64,000 nucleotides of DNA from Kistimonas asteriae (GCF_018263925.1 NZ_JAEVHF010000019.1:32334-96333); one strand, 5' to 3'. Positions 1 to 8,940 are shown, counted from the first letter of the stretch. The notes: a model not told the origin generated them from the sequence alone. Numbers and translations: made by a program.

Positions 1-315
1 GGTATATCCGGCATTATCGGGGGGATCCGTCGTGGTGATAGCCTCTGGCGTATCGCCTTTCTCATGGCCATGGGTGCTGGCGGGATGACAACGCTTGTGC
101 TGTCAGGCAAACCGCTGCCTGTGCCGGCATCTAGCCCGCTTCTATTGATCAGCGCCGGGTTGCTGGTGGGATTGGGCACCCGGTTAGGCAGTGGGTGTAC
201 CAGTGGTCATGGCGTCTGTGGGCTGGCCCGTTTCTCTGTTCGATCATTGGTTGCCGTTATGGTCTTTATGGCAACGGCCATGTTGACGGTTTTCATTGTT
301 CGACATCTGGTGTGA
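1..315 (+). CDS. YeeE/YedE family sulfur-transport protein, C-terminal part (cut by window edge)
   Basis: The reading frame is open from base 1, so the N-terminus lies outside the window. The visible part holds hydrophobic helices and the motif GSGCTSGHGVCGLARFS, the cysteine-bearing signature of the YeeE/YedE (TsuA/PmpA-like) family of inner-membrane thiosulfate/sulfur importers. The next gene, 9 nt downstream on the same strand, is the matching second half-size partner. Such split pairs occur in many proteobacteria. Family call is firm; the substrate is inferred from the family. Confidence 0.85.
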   Translation, partial: GISGIIGGIRRGDSLWRIAFLMAMGAGGMTTLVLSGKPLPVPASSPLLLISAGLLVGLGTRLGSGCTSGHGVCGLARFSVRSLVAVMVFMATAMLTVFIVRHLV

Positions 316-324
316 GGCGGAGCC

Positions 325-768
325 ATGAAACAGATAGTGATTGCGATCCTGTCAGGTCTTCTGTTTGGCGCAGGGCTGGCGCTATCCGGCATGCTCAACC
401 CGGAAAAGGTGCTCGGCTTTCTGGATATCACCGGCCATTGGGATCCAACCCTGGCGCTGGTAATGGGTGGTGCGTTGCTGGTGAACATCCCAGCCACCCG
501 ATGGATTCTCAAGCAACCTGCCCCGAAAATGGCCCCCTACTTTACCCTGACATCCTTGAAACAGGTCGATAAACCGTTGGTCGTTGGCGCTGTGTTGTTT
601 GGTGTCGGTTGGGGGCTGGTGGGGTTGTGCCCAGGACCTGCCATCACACTACTGGCGGGAGGAAACCCTCAGGTGGTGCTGTTCGTCAGTGCCATGCTGG
701 CAGGATTATGGTTGCAACCGGTACTGGCGGGTTACCTTAAACGGGCATTTCGGCAAGCAGATGCTTGA
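325..768 (+). CDS. DUF6691 / YeeE-YedE family inner-membrane protein, second half-size partner
   Basis: A 147-residue, highly hydrophobic protein with about four membrane helices. It carries GLALSGMLNPEKVLGFLD near the N-terminus and GLVGLCPGPAI near residue 100; this conserved Gly/Cys motif is typical of the DUF6691 half of split YeeE/YedE transporters. The start ATG follows GGCGGAGCC, a plausible ribosome site. It is 9 nt after its partner and probably co-transcribed with it. The expected role is import of thiosulfate or another reduced sulfur compound, inferred from the family. Confidence 0.85.
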   Translation: MKQIVIAILSGLLFGAGLALSGMLNPEKVLGFLDITGHWDPTLALVMGGALLVNIPATRWILKQPAPKMAPYFTLTSLKQVDKPLVVGAVLFGVGWGLVGLCPGPAITLLAGGNPQVVLFVSAMLAGLWLQPVLAGYLKRAFRQADA

Positions 769-831
769 AAAGCCCGCGCTCCGGCTCCATTGTTTTCTAA
801 GGTATATGCCCAACTACATGAGAGTCGCGAC

Positions 832-2859
832 ATGATGAACCCGCTGCTGGAAGAACACGAATTACCGCCTTTCTCCCGGATTGATGCTGAGCAGGTCGGT
901 CCGGCCGTTGATCAGCTGCTGAGTGATTATCGGACAGGGGTGGAGTCCCTTCTGGTAGAGGGCATGACGTTCGACTGGGCATCATTGCAACAGCCGCTGG
1001 ATGCGCTGGATGACCGTTTTTCGCAGGCCTGGTCACCGGTCTCCCATATGAACTCGGTGGTGAACAGTGAGGCGCTGCGTGATGCCTACAATGCGCAGCT
1101 GCCCAAGCTATCTGAACTCACGACCTGGCTGGGACAGAACACGGCGCTTTACAACGCCTATCAGCAACTGGCCGACAGTGACGCATTCAACACACTGGAT
1201 ACCGCCCAGCAGAAAGTCATTATCAATGCTCTGCGCGACTTTAAACTCGCGGGGGTTGCACTGGCGGACGACAAAAAACAGCGCTATGGCGAGCTTAAAA
1301 AGCGCCTCTCGGAAGTGACCAGCAAGTATTCGGACAATGTGCTGGACGCCACCATGGCCTGGACCAAGCTGATCAGCGATGAATCCGAACTGGCCGGCCT
1401 GCCTGACAGCGCCAAGGCTAACGCCCGACAACTGGCGGAAGCCAAGGGCAAGGACGGATGGCTGCTGAACCTGGAGTTCCCGAGCTATCTGCCGGTGATG
1501 ACCTACAGTGATGACCGTGCCTTGCGGCAGGAAGTCTATACCGCCTTTTCCACCCGAGCGTCTGACCAGGGTCCCAATGGGGGCGAGTTTGATAACTCTG
1601 CCCTGATGGATGAAATTCTTTCCCTGCGTCACGAACTGGCGCAACTGCTGGACTTCAACAATTACGCCGAATACTCACTGTCCACCAAGATGGCGGAATC
1701 CTCCGACAAGGTGATTGAATTCCTGGAAGATCTGGCCGCACGCAGCAAACCTCAGGCCGAGCATGAGCTGTCGGAACTGAAAGCCTTTGCGAAAGAGGTG
1801 GACGGTTTTGAGGATTTACAGGCGTGGGACGTCGCCTACTACGCGGAAAAGCTGCGCCAGCACCGCTACGCCATCAGCCAGGAAGCGTTGCGCCCCTGGT
1901 TCCCGGCGGAAAAAGCCATTAATGGGATGTTTGCCGTTACCGGTAAACTCTATGGCCTGACCTTCCGGGAAGTACAGGGTGTGGATACCTGGCACCGGGA
2001 TGTCCGTTTCTACGATGTTATTCGTGATAATGATGTTATTGGCCGGTTCTATCTTGATCCCTATGCCCGGGAACACAAGCGTGGCGGCGCCTGGATGGAT
2101 GTCTGCCGTACCCGCATGAAATACGATGAAAAGGTGCAGTTGCCGGTTGCTTATCTCACCACCAACTTCACCCCGCCGGTGGGCGACAAACCTGCCCTGC
2201 TGACCCATGATGAAGTGGTCACCCTGTTCCACGAGTTCGGTCATGGCCTGCACCATATGCTAACCCGTATCGACTATGCGGCGGTGTCTGGCATCAGTGG
2301 TGTTGCCTGGGATGCGGTGGAGTTGCCCAGCCAGTTTATGGAGAACTGGTGCTGGGAGCGGGAAGGTCTGGCACTGATTTCCGGTCACTATGAAACCGGC
2401 GAACCACTCCCCGATGAAATGCTGGAAAAGCTGCTGGCTGCGAAGAACTTCCAGTCCGCCATGATGATGGTACGTCAGCTGGAATTTGCCCTGTTTGATT
2501 TCAGAATGCACAAGGAATACCTGCCAGGGCTGAGTATTCAGGGCATGCTGGATGATGTACGCAAGCAGGTGGCGGTTGTGATGCCTCCATCATTCAACCG
2601 GTTCCAGAACAGTTTCAGTCACATTTTTGCGGGTGGTTACGCCGCGGGTTATTACAGCTACAAGTGGGCGGAAGTGCTGTCAGCGGATGCGTTCTCCCTG
2701 TTTGAGGAAAACGGTATTTTTGACCGTGCGACGGGCGAGAGCTTCCTTCACGAAATCCTCGAGAGAGGTGGTTCCAGCGAGCCCATGGAGCTGTTTGTCG
2801 CATTCCGCGGCCGTGAGCCACAGATTGATGCGCTGTTGAGACACAGTGGCATTCAGTAA
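832..2859 (+). CDS. prlC: Oligopeptidase A (M3 family zinc metallopeptidase)
   Basis: A 675-residue cytosolic M3 peptidase that degrades short peptides, including cleaved signal peptides. The zinc motif HEFGH is at residues 467-471 and the downstream Glu ligand region (WDAVELPSQFMENW) follows about 30 residues later. The length matches E. coli OpdA (about 680). The frame is open upstream to a TTG at 790, but MNPLLEEHELPPFSRI is the usual family N-terminus, so I take the ATG at 832 (a second ATG follows at 835). A strong terminator follows. In pseudomonads yheV comes directly next; here a sugar kinase lies between. Confidence 0.96.
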   Translation: MMNPLLEEHELPPFSRIDAEQVGPAVDQLLSDYRTGVESLLVEGMTFDWASLQQPLDALDDRFSQAWSPVSHMNSVVNSEALRDAYNAQLPKLSELTTWLGQNTALYNAYQQLADSDAFNTLDTAQQKVIINALRDFKLAGVALADDKKQRYGELKKRLSEVTSKYSDNVLDATMAWTKLISDESELAGLPDSAKANARQLAEAKGKDGWLLNLEFPSYLPVMTYSDDRALRQEVYTAFSTRASDQGPNGGEFDNSALMDEILSLRHELAQLLDFNNYAEYSLSTKMAESSDKVIEFLEDLAARSKPQAEHELSELKAFAKEVDGFEDLQAWDVAYYAEKLRQHRYAISQEALRPWFPAEKAINGMFAVTGKLYGLTFREVQGVDTWHRDVRFYDVIRDNDVIGRFYLDPYAREHKRGGAWMDVCRTRMKYDEKVQLPVAYLTTNFTPPVGDKPALLTHDEVVTLFHEFGHGLHHMLTRIDYAAVSGISGVAWDAVELPSQFMENWCWEREGLALISGHYETGEPLPDEMLEKLLAAKNFQSAMMMVRQLEFALFDFRMHKEYLPGLSIQGMLDDVRKQVAVVMPPSFNRFQNSFSHIFAGGYAAGYYSYKWAEVLSADAFSLFEENGIFDRATGESFLHEILERGGSSEPMELFVAFRGREPQIDALLRHSGIQ

Positions 2860-2880
2860 TCACCGTTTTATGCCATGAGA

Positions 2881-2909
2881 AAAGGCCGGCTGCATGCTGG
2901 CCTTTTTTA
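2881..2909 (+). terminator. Intrinsic terminator between convergent prlC and the PfkB kinase gene
   Basis: AAAGGCC and GGCCTTT arms enclose a short loop and are followed by a run of T. The A-run on the other side lets it work in both directions, which suits the convergent genes on either side. Confidence 0.85.
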
Positions 2910-2922
2910 TTGAACTATTGGC

Positions 2923-3843
2923 TTAGACAGACGTAATGCCGGGTTCTGGATGGCTTGCCATGAATTGCTTGATGGTCGACATATCCGGCAGCCCAGCCCG
3001 TGAACCTTCCCGGGTGCAGCACAGTGCACCGGCGGCGCTGGCAAAACGCAGGTTGTCATAAAAGGCGTAGCCACGTAGAAGTCCGGCGCAGAATGCGCCA
3101 TGAAAGGCATCGCCGGCGCCAAGGCCATCAACACAATCGACCGGCCAGCTTCCCATGGCGCCCTCTTCCCCCTGCCAATGCCAGAGACACCCCTGACTAT
3201 CAAGGGTGATGATGGTTTTTGCACAGTGTTGGGTCAGCTGTCTGAGGCCGGCATGCCAGTCTTCAGACTGCATATACTCCCTGACAAAGTCATGGGAGGC
3301 GATGACCATATCGACCTTGGGGATCAGCGCCAGCCGTCTGTCGGAGAGAAAGCAGGCATCCAGAATAACCGGGATGTTCTGCTCTCGTGCGGTTTCAATC
3401 AGCGCTATCGCAACGTTGAAGTATTCCCCATCAAGCAGAATTAACGAGGGCTGGCAGGTTAGTGGATCACTAACCATTGGAGTATGAGGCGTCTGGTACC
3501 AACTATATTCTGATTGACCATTTGAGTGGTTCAGGGCCAGAAACAGACTGGGGATATAATCTTGCTGAACAACCAGTTCCGTATTAACGCCATTCTCATG
3601 AAACTCATCCATCTGATATTGGCTGAACGGATCAATGCCTAACCGTCCCGAAAACCCCGTACGCAAGCCCAGCCTGGAAGCGGCTATCGCAGCATTCGCT
3701 GCCATACCCCCTCCATTAATCACCATGGATTGGATCCTATACTGCAGGTCATTGGTCGGGGTGTCGTCATGATTTATATGCACATCCAGACAGGAATGAC
3801 CGTGTACCAGCAGTTCAATATCCATCAGGGCAGGAGTCGTCAT
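2923..3843 (-). CDS. PfkB-family carbohydrate/nucleoside kinase
   Basis: A 306-residue ribokinase-fold protein. The N-terminal substrate-binding glycines appear as VINGGGMAANAAIAASRLG, and the C-terminal PfkB signature DGLGAGDAFHGAF contains the catalytic Asp (GAGD). It should phosphorylate a sugar or nucleoside with ATP; the substrate cannot be read from the sequence. It has no partner transporter or regulator beside it. It is convergent with prlC and divergent from yheV, separating two genes that are usually neighbours, so it was probably acquired or moved here. Confidence 0.9.
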   Translation of the reverse strand: MTTPALMDIELLVHGHSCLDVHINHDDTPTNDLQYRIQSMVINGGGMAANAAIAASRLGLRTGFSGRLGIDPFSQYQMDEFHENGVNTELVVQQDYIPSLFLALNHSNGQSEYSWYQTPHTPMVSDPLTCQPSLILLDGEYFNVAIALIETAREQNIPVILDACFLSDRRLALIPKVDMVIASHDFVREYMQSEDWHAGLRQLTQHCAKTIITLDSQGCLWHWQGEEGAMGSWPVDCVDGLGAGDAFHGAFCAGLLRGYAFYDNLRFASAAGALCCTREGSRAGLPDMSTIKQFMASHPEPGITSV

Positions 3844-3964
3844 GCAGCGTCTTCATTCGGTTAGTCAGCATGATAGTTATAGACAGAAAAATGCAGTTGG
3901 GTCAGGCGTGCTTGAGGCGTAAAATAGTGCGCCAATGCCAGTAAAAAAAGACAGTCAGGCAAGT

Positions 3965-4222
3965 ATGAGTACCGTGAAACGCTTTATCGCTGGCGCCGTT
4001 TGTCCGCGCTGTGCTGCCATGGACCGAGTGGTCATGTATGAGGACGAAGGGCAACAGGTCCGGGAGTGTATTGACTGTGGTTTTCGGGATGTCATCGCCA
4101 AAGAGCCAGAGACCCCTGAGCTGGAAACCCGCGTCAACCGTCAGGCGAAAGCGCCGCAGGCCACAGAAGCGCAACCAATACGCTTTTATCCCAACCCGAA
4201 GTTATCCTCTAAAAAGGATTAA
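3965..4222 (+). CDS. yheV: YheV-family putative metal-binding protein
   Basis: A small protein of about 85 residues with KRFIAGAVCPRCAAMD near the start and RECIDCGF about 25 residues later. The two CxxC pairs form a zinc-ribbon-like module typical of YheV. The frame also has an ATG at 3935, but the ATG at 3965 sits after AGGCAAG and matches the family start (MS..KRFIAGA). The function is unknown in the family. It usually follows prlC; here the PfkB gene intervenes. Confidence 0.88.
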   Translation: MSTVKRFIAGAVCPRCAAMDRVVMYEDEGQQVRECIDCGFRDVIAKEPETPELETRVNRQAKAPQATEAQPIRFYPNPKLSSKKD

Positions 4223-4244
4223 ACCGATTTTTCTCCCATCCTTG

Positions 4245-4270
4245 TGTTGACCACACCGTGCTGGTCAACA
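4245..4270 (+). terminator. Stem-loop after yheV, probable terminator
   Basis: A perfect 9-bp stem (TGTTGACCA / TGGTCAACA) lies 22 nt after the yheV stop. A T-rich stretch begins about 10 nt after the stem, so it is not a textbook intrinsic terminator but is placed like one. Confidence 0.55.
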
Positions 4271-4440
4271 GGGGAGCTATTTTTTCTTTGACCCTCTCTC
4301 GCCAAAAAGGCTTCTGACACCATTTTTCACTAGGTGCGTGTCACGGTTTTGTAGGTGGTTTGCGCTGCCATGTAGTGGTGTTTGGTTGGGTGACGATGTG
4401 CACATCAATGTCACTCTACTCCTCTGTATGTTTTTTGGAA

Positions 4441-4479
4441 CGGACTCTGAGTGTTGCGTAATGGCTGGATTCTTAAAAT
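4441..4479 (+). promoter_or_regulatory. Promoter of OMP paralog 1 (CGGA-N3-TGA box and TAAAAT -10)
   Basis: CGGA at 4441, TGA at offset 7, and a -10-like TAAAAT at 4474-4479. The offset from CGGA to the -10 is exactly 33 nt, the same as upstream of the other two OMP paralogs and a PAP2 gene. The -35 region (GTGTTG) is weak, which suggests that an activator binds the conserved box. Confidence 0.65.
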
Positions 4480-4483
4480 GCGC

Positions 4484-4561
4484 ATCACTGGTCGGGCAGA
4501 CAACAAACCCGAAAAGCCATAAAGACATAACCGTTCCACCACACATTACAGAGAGAGTGAT
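4484..4561 (+). promoter_or_regulatory. Structured 5' UTR of OMP paralog 1
   Basis: ATCACT at 4484-4489 can pair with AGTGAT at 4556-4561, immediately before the start codon, and TCGGG pairs with CCCGA inside. The same two-level fold with different bases is found in the 5' UTRs of paralogs 2 and 3. Confidence 0.5.
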
Positions 4562-4564
4562 CCA

Positions 4565-5149
4565 ATGAAAAAAGTACTTCTTGCCGCCGCCGTCGTTTCC
4601 GCTACCTGCATGGGCAGCATCGGTTCCGCCATGGCCAGCGATTGGTTTGTCGGTGTTGAAGCGGGTAAGGCGAAGGAAAAACTGTCCGCTGAATTCGTCG
4701 ACGCCAAGAATTCATCCAAGAAGCTGGATCACTCTGACTTTGGTCTGCGAGTGGGTAAATACCTGAATGACAATGTTCGTACCTACGCCACTATCACCAC
4801 CGGTAAGGACGATGGGAAGTTTGGCAATGGTCAGAAGGTGGAGCTGAAAAGCCAGAACCTGCTGATGTCAGCTGACTACCTGTTCGGGGACGGTAACCTG
4901 AAGCCTTTCGTCGGTGCTTCTATCGGTGCAAACCGTACCAAAATTGATGTATCCGGTGCCGGTAGCAAGACAGAAAAATCCTTCGCGTACGGCGCACAGG
5001 CCGGTGTTGTCTATACCATGGGATCCGTCGATCTGGAAGGCGGCTACCGTTACCTGAAGCACGACACCACGTTCAAAGCGAATACCGGTGACAAATTCAA
5101 GAACAAGGATACCCAGAAGGTTTACCTGTCTGCGTCCTACCGTTTCTAA
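4565..5149 (+). CDS. Small outer-membrane beta-barrel protein, paralog 1
   Basis: A 194-residue exported protein. The signal peptide ends AMA before SDWFVGVEAG. The mature part shows alternating-residue strands and ends in YLSASYRF, a C-terminal Phe typical for BamA-dependent insertion of an eight-stranded OmpA/OMP_b-brl barrel. Two close paralogs lie at 6570 and 11626 with nearly the same strands (GLRVGKYLNDNVRTYATIT, YLFGDGNLKPFVGA, EGGYRYLKHD). The variable stretch is mainly residues 35-55, a likely surface loop. Function is not known; adhesion or envelope integrity are guesses. Confidence 0.88.
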   Translation: MKKVLLAAAVVSATCMGSIGSAMASDWFVGVEAGKAKEKLSAEFVDAKNSSKKLDHSDFGLRVGKYLNDNVRTYATITTGKDDGKFGNGQKVELKSQNLLMSADYLFGDGNLKPFVGASIGANRTKIDVSGAGSKTEKSFAYGAQAGVVYTMGSVDLEGGYRYLKHDTTFKANTGDKFKNKDTQKVYLSASYRF

Positions 5150-5165
5150 GTGAAATGAAGAAAGA

Positions 5166-5190
5166 CCCTGGTGAGAATCTGTCGCCAGGG
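5166..5190 (+). terminator. Weak stem-loop after OMP paralog 1
   Basis: CCCTGG / CCAGGG arms with a 13-nt loop lie 17 nt after the stop. No T-run follows, so termination here would be inefficient or Rho-assisted. Confidence 0.35.
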
Positions 5191-5374
5191 CCATCTGCTA
5201 TCCTGTTTTCCTGCACTGCTCTTCTCTTCGCGTTCATGATGGCGAAAACGGTTTCTAATTGATGCTTTTTTGTTTTGATGCCATTGATTTGAATAAACGA
5301 ACCCCTGCCGTAAACACGGTATTCTGCGAGCTATCCGTAACTCTGTAAAAACATGCTATTGAGGCATTGTCGTC

Positions 5375-6280
5375 ATGAATGCTGAACGTAAAGCCCTGAT
5401 TCTATCAGCTGTCATTGCGCTCGCCCTGGCGGTTTGGGGCATTGGTATGGGCGTGTATTCGGGGTCGGATGCCATCATGCTCGATGGGAGTTTTAACCTG
5501 CTCTCTGCCGCCATGGCGTTTATTGGGATGAAAGTTGCCGGGTTAACCGAGTGTGGCTACACCAGGCGTTATCCGCTGGGTTTCTTTGCTTATGAGCCAT
5601 TAATGGTCATGGTGAAGGGGATTTCCGTTCTAGTGCTGGTTGCCTTGGCGTTATCATCCAACATTCAGGTGCTGCTGGCAGGCGGTCGGGATCCACAGCT
5701 TGGGTTGATGCTGGTTTATGTCGGACCCGCAGTAGCCGGCTGCTTGCTGGCCTGGCGGGTGTGTAGCCGGGCGAACCAGAAACAGTCTTCAGGACTTCTG
5801 GTCGCCGAGAAGCAGGCCTGGCTGATCAATACGGTGATCTCCGGCTCTATTGGTATGGCATTGTTGATTGTGGTCGCTATTCAGGGGACTTCTCTTGGCT
5901 GGGTGGCCCGTTATACCGATCAGATCCTGGTGATAGGATTCTGCCTGGCCTTCCTGCGCGACCCCTGGCTGCTGGTCCGGAACGGTTTTCGCGAACTGCT
6001 GTTGAGTGCGCCGGATTCGGCTTACATTCATCCACTTCGTGAACGCCTTGCGGCTATGACGTTAGACCCTCACTTTTCAGTATCTGATCTCATGGTGCTG
6101 AAGACCGGTCGCCGAACCTGGGTCAGTATTACCGTCACAGGCGCTTGTGAGGATATGCCACTTAGGCAGTTTTTCAACATTCGTACGACCATACAACATT
6201 GTGCTGAGCAGTGTTATAGCAACTGTTCTTGTGAAGTCGTTCTGGAACGAGCCGAAGAGACCGTTGCCACTACGCCCTGA
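5375..6280 (+). CDS. Cation diffusion facilitator family transporter (COG3965-like) with altered metal ligands
   Basis: A 301-residue membrane protein with about six helices (residues 8-180) and a short cytosolic C-terminal domain, matching the CDF efflux layout. The conserved SDAIMLDGSF segment and the WLI motif in helix 5 place it near the COG3965 clade. The acidic residues expected to bind metal are partly replaced: the first site reads D37-x3-N41 and the second A148-x3-N152, where relatives usually have Asp at the last position. Metal transport may therefore be changed or lost. It stands alone between two OMP genes. Confidence 0.78.
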   Translation: MNAERKALILSAVIALALAVWGIGMGVYSGSDAIMLDGSFNLLSAAMAFIGMKVAGLTECGYTRRYPLGFFAYEPLMVMVKGISVLVLVALALSSNIQVLLAGGRDPQLGLMLVYVGPAVAGCLLAWRVCSRANQKQSSGLLVAEKQAWLINTVISGSIGMALLIVVAIQGTSLGWVARYTDQILVIGFCLAFLRDPWLLVRNGFRELLLSAPDSAYIHPLRERLAAMTLDPHFSVSDLMVLKTGRRTWVSITVTGACEDMPLRQFFNIRTTIQHCAEQCYSNCSCEVVLERAEETVATTP

Positions 6281-6341
6281 TTACCTCAATTGTTCCCGGA
6301 TACTCTTGGAACGGTACCTGTGTATTGGTTTTTGCACCGTA

Positions 6342-6366
6342 AACACCTCTTTGGTGTGGTTTTTTT
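6342..6366 (+). terminator. Intrinsic terminator after the CDF gene
   Basis: ACACC / GGTGT arms with a 5-nt loop, followed by GG and a run of T, 60 nt after the stop codon. Confidence 0.6.
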
Positions 6367-6444
6367 CCGTGCTCGTCTTTCGTTGTGCGTGGGTGTTATA
6401 CGCATGGATAACATTTGATCGGTCAATGTGTAATTAAAATATTA

Positions 6445-6483
6445 CGGATGCTGAATTTTGTCGTAAGCCAGAATCCTTAAAAT
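6445..6483 (+). promoter_or_regulatory. Promoter of OMP paralog 2
   Basis: CGGA at 6445, TGAATTTTG from offset 7, and TAAAAT at 6478-6483 within GAATCCTTAAAATG. The spacing equals that of the other three copies of this promoter in the window. Confidence 0.7.
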
Positions 6484-6569
6484 GGGTTTCACAAGTTGGC
6501 CAGACGGACATAGACCTGGCCAGTGATAAAAACAGGGATTCTTCCCAAAACCACAAAGAGTGTGAACCC
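6484..6569 (+). promoter_or_regulatory. Structured 5' UTR of OMP paralog 2
   Basis: GGGTTTCACA at 6484-6493 is complementary to TGTGAACCC at 6561-6569, which touches the ATG. Inside, GGCCAG pairs with CTGGCC. The start codon thus sits at the base of a closing stem. Confidence 0.6.
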
Positions 6570-7166
6570 ATGAAAAAAATGATTCTCGCCGCCGCTGTCG
6601 TTTCCGCCACCTGCATGAGCAGCATTGGTTCTGTTATGGCCAGTGACTGGTTTGTCGGTTTCGAGGCGGGCAAAGCCCAGAATAAAGTCGCTGTAGAAAG
6701 CACGATTACAGATTTTTCCGGAAAGGCATCGGACAAGGTCAAGCACACCGATCTAGGCCTGCGCGTTGGTAAATACCTCAACGACAATGTCCGTACCTAT
6801 GCCACCATCACGTCAGGCAAAGACAGCTGGGGCGGTGGCGCCGGCAAGGTGGAAATGAAAGACCAGAATCTGCTGGTATCCGCTGACTACCTGTTCGGTG
6901 AAGGTAACCTGAAGCCATTCGTTGGAGCGACTGTTGGCGCCAACCGTACCAAGATTGGTACATCAATCGGTAACGAATACGAAAAATCCTTTGCTTACGG
7001 AGCACAGGCAGGCGTTGTCTACACCCTGGGGCAGGTCGACCTGGAAGGCGGTTACCGTTACCTGAAGCACGACAGCACATTCAAGTTTGGCAAAGGTTCC
7101 CAGAGCCTGAAGATCAAGAGCAAGGATACCCAGAAGGTTTACCTGTCTGCGTCCTACCGTTTCTGA
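6570..7166 (+). CDS. Small outer-membrane beta-barrel protein, paralog 2
   Basis: A 198-residue paralog of the protein at 4565, with signal peptide MKKMILAAAVVSATCMSS and cleavage after VMA before SDWFVGFEAG. It has the same eight-strand pattern and ends in YLSASYRF. It is closer to paralog 3 than to paralog 1 in the first loop (GKASDKVKHTDLGLRVGKY) and in the region before the last strand. A secreted C45-type hydrolase gene follows after about 440 nt, an arrangement repeated with paralog 3. Confidence 0.88.
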   Translation: MKKMILAAAVVSATCMSSIGSVMASDWFVGFEAGKAQNKVAVESTITDFSGKASDKVKHTDLGLRVGKYLNDNVRTYATITSGKDSWGGGAGKVEMKDQNLLVSADYLFGEGNLKPFVGATVGANRTKIGTSIGNEYEKSFAYGAQAGVVYTLGQVDLEGGYRYLKHDSTFKFGKGSQSLKIKSKDTQKVYLSASYRF

Positions 7167-7606
7167 GACCGGTGATATCAGTCGGAGGGCACCCATTCGG
7201 CTCCCCGGCTGAAAGCGTTTAAGCATGAGAGGCATAGAGGGATGTCAATCATAACCCTCCGTATCGTTTGTGATACAGACCCTGAAATGCCCTGGTGGTA
7301 ACGCACGCATAACATAGCCCTGTACCAAAAATGATTCAGATACATGAGTGCGTTTGAGCGTTATACAGGTTGTTTCCTGTCCGGGAGCGAAGAATGATGA
7401 AAATAAACCTGCCTTTATCCGCCATCAACAGTCCCTGCCTGTACAGCCTGATACCGGGAAAGGTCTTGTTGTGCTTCTGTGCCTGACGTGTTGTTGAGAC
7501 AAAAACATTCCCATAAAGACAGCCTGCACATGGGGTATTCCCAGGGTGCCCGGCGGCAGAAAAAGGTTTGCCCTAACGACATTTTCAGGGTTTGTATGGA
7601 GGCTCT
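7167..7606. other. Gap between OMP paralog 2 and the first C45 hydrolase
   Basis: I find no convincing gene. A poor stem just after the OMP stop (around 7179-7212) could end that transcript, and a small ACAGG / CCTGT hairpin lies at 7365-7380. The GGAGG at the far end is the ribosome site of the next gene. Confidence 0.4.
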
Positions 7607-8908
7607 ATGAAGCGTTTTGTTATCGCGCTGCTGGCACTGATCGTTTTCAGCATCAATACCCATGCCCAGCCATTGACCGGTATTCCACCGGTTGAATACC
7701 AGGTTGAGCTGAGTGATACCAAGTCTGAATTTTTTACCGTCGAAGTGAAGGGAAGCGCGTATGAGCGCGGTTACCAGCATGGCAAGGCGCTGCGTAAAGT
7801 GATCCGCCCGACGTTGAACCGATTTAAATACGATATGGTGTCGGCATTCCTGAAAACGGCCGGCACCGATTACCAGTGGCAGGATTACCGTCAGTTCTTC
7901 TATACGAATACCGGCCTGTATCAGATGGCGCAGCGTGAAGCTCCGGAACTGGTAGAGGAGATTCGCGGGATTGCCGATGGTGCAGGCCTTGATTTCAAAG
8001 ATGTCTTTGCTTACAACCTGAATTTTGATGAAACCTTCTGGGTACTGGAGAAAATGACCGGTATTGATCCGATGCTGGCCTCCGAAAAGGCGGCCCGTGA
8101 GGCATTGCCATCCGGTCACTGTTCCCACGGTTCCGTGTGGGGAAAGGGTAAGGCAAGTGTCGGTTATACCTTGGACTGGACTCGCCATTTTGAGGGTAGC
8201 CAGGCGCTGATCAAGCATGTGCTTGAGGATGGCACGGTCCTGCTGACGACGACGTACGCCGGCACACTGATTGGCCACGGTATCAACGCCACTGCGGGGT
8301 ATACCTTTACGCCACATTCCAAGTTCCAGCTGGCCCATGATGTGGATAACGGTCTGGCCCAGATATTCATCTACCGGACGCTGTTGCAGGCGGGATCAGT
8401 CGAGAAGGCGATCACCTTCCTGCAGGCGGTGAAGCCGGCAGCAGGTCTGGGTTATGCGCTGACCGATAAAAACGGGACCCGTACCTTTGAGGTGTCCGCT
8501 AATCAGGTGACCGAGTTCAAGACCGACGGTCACTGGATGGCAATCGCCAATGTAGCCCGTGCGAATAATGACCTGTCAGGTTCTTACAAGGCGGAGCTTA
8601 ACCTGCAGAAGAAAACGATCGACATGGCCCATTTGCCAGCAGCCTATTGGGACTACAACCATGACAGTGTTGAGCGTTTCAACATTATCAGTGCCGATAT
8701 CAAGGGCAAAACACCGGATCAGATGACACCGGCCCAATGGGAGAAAACATTCATCAAAAAGCCGGTTAACAAGCCAGTGGATGAAAAGCTGGAAACCTCC
8801 AACCTGTGGCATGTTGTGATCATTGATGATGCGTTTATTGAGTACCACGTGTCTCCGGGTAATCCTGGCAATATCCCGATGGAACGCTATCGCTTTAAAT
8901 ATCACTGA
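7607..8908 (+). CDS. Exported C45-type (acyl-CoA:6-APA acyltransferase-like) Ntn hydrolase, copy 1
   Basis: A 433-residue protein with a signal peptide (MKRFVIALLALIVFSINTHA). VKGSAYERGYQHGKALR is the typical N-terminal motif of C45/AAT-like proteins. Cys172 in SGHCSHGSVWG is the probable nucleophile exposed by self-cleavage, and YTLDWTRHFEG follows as in the family. Members hydrolyse or transfer acyl groups on amides, such as N-acyl amino acids or penicillins; the substrate here is unknown. The start is fixed by GGAGG before the ATG at 7607. A second copy lies at 12295; both follow OMP paralogs. Confidence 0.82.
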   Translation: MKRFVIALLALIVFSINTHAQPLTGIPPVEYQVELSDTKSEFFTVEVKGSAYERGYQHGKALRKVIRPTLNRFKYDMVSAFLKTAGTDYQWQDYRQFFYTNTGLYQMAQREAPELVEEIRGIADGAGLDFKDVFAYNLNFDETFWVLEKMTGIDPMLASEKAAREALPSGHCSHGSVWGKGKASVGYTLDWTRHFEGSQALIKHVLEDGTVLLTTTYAGTLIGHGINATAGYTFTPHSKFQLAHDVDNGLAQIFIYRTLLQAGSVEKAITFLQAVKPAAGLGYALTDKNGTRTFEVSANQVTEFKTDGHWMAIANVARANNDLSGSYKAELNLQKKTIDMAHLPAAYWDYNHDSVERFNIISADIKGKTPDQMTPAQWEKTFIKKPVNKPVDEKLETSNLWHVVIIDDAFIEYHVSPGNPGNIPMERYRFKYH

Positions 8909-8940
8909 TTTGAGAGCAGACCTTCGCTTACTGCATGGTT

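Noticed and set aside
7415..8338. 307-codon minus strand frame
   Set aside because: It lies antisense to C45 copy 1, which has clear motifs, signal peptide and ribosome site; composition is that of a shadow frame.
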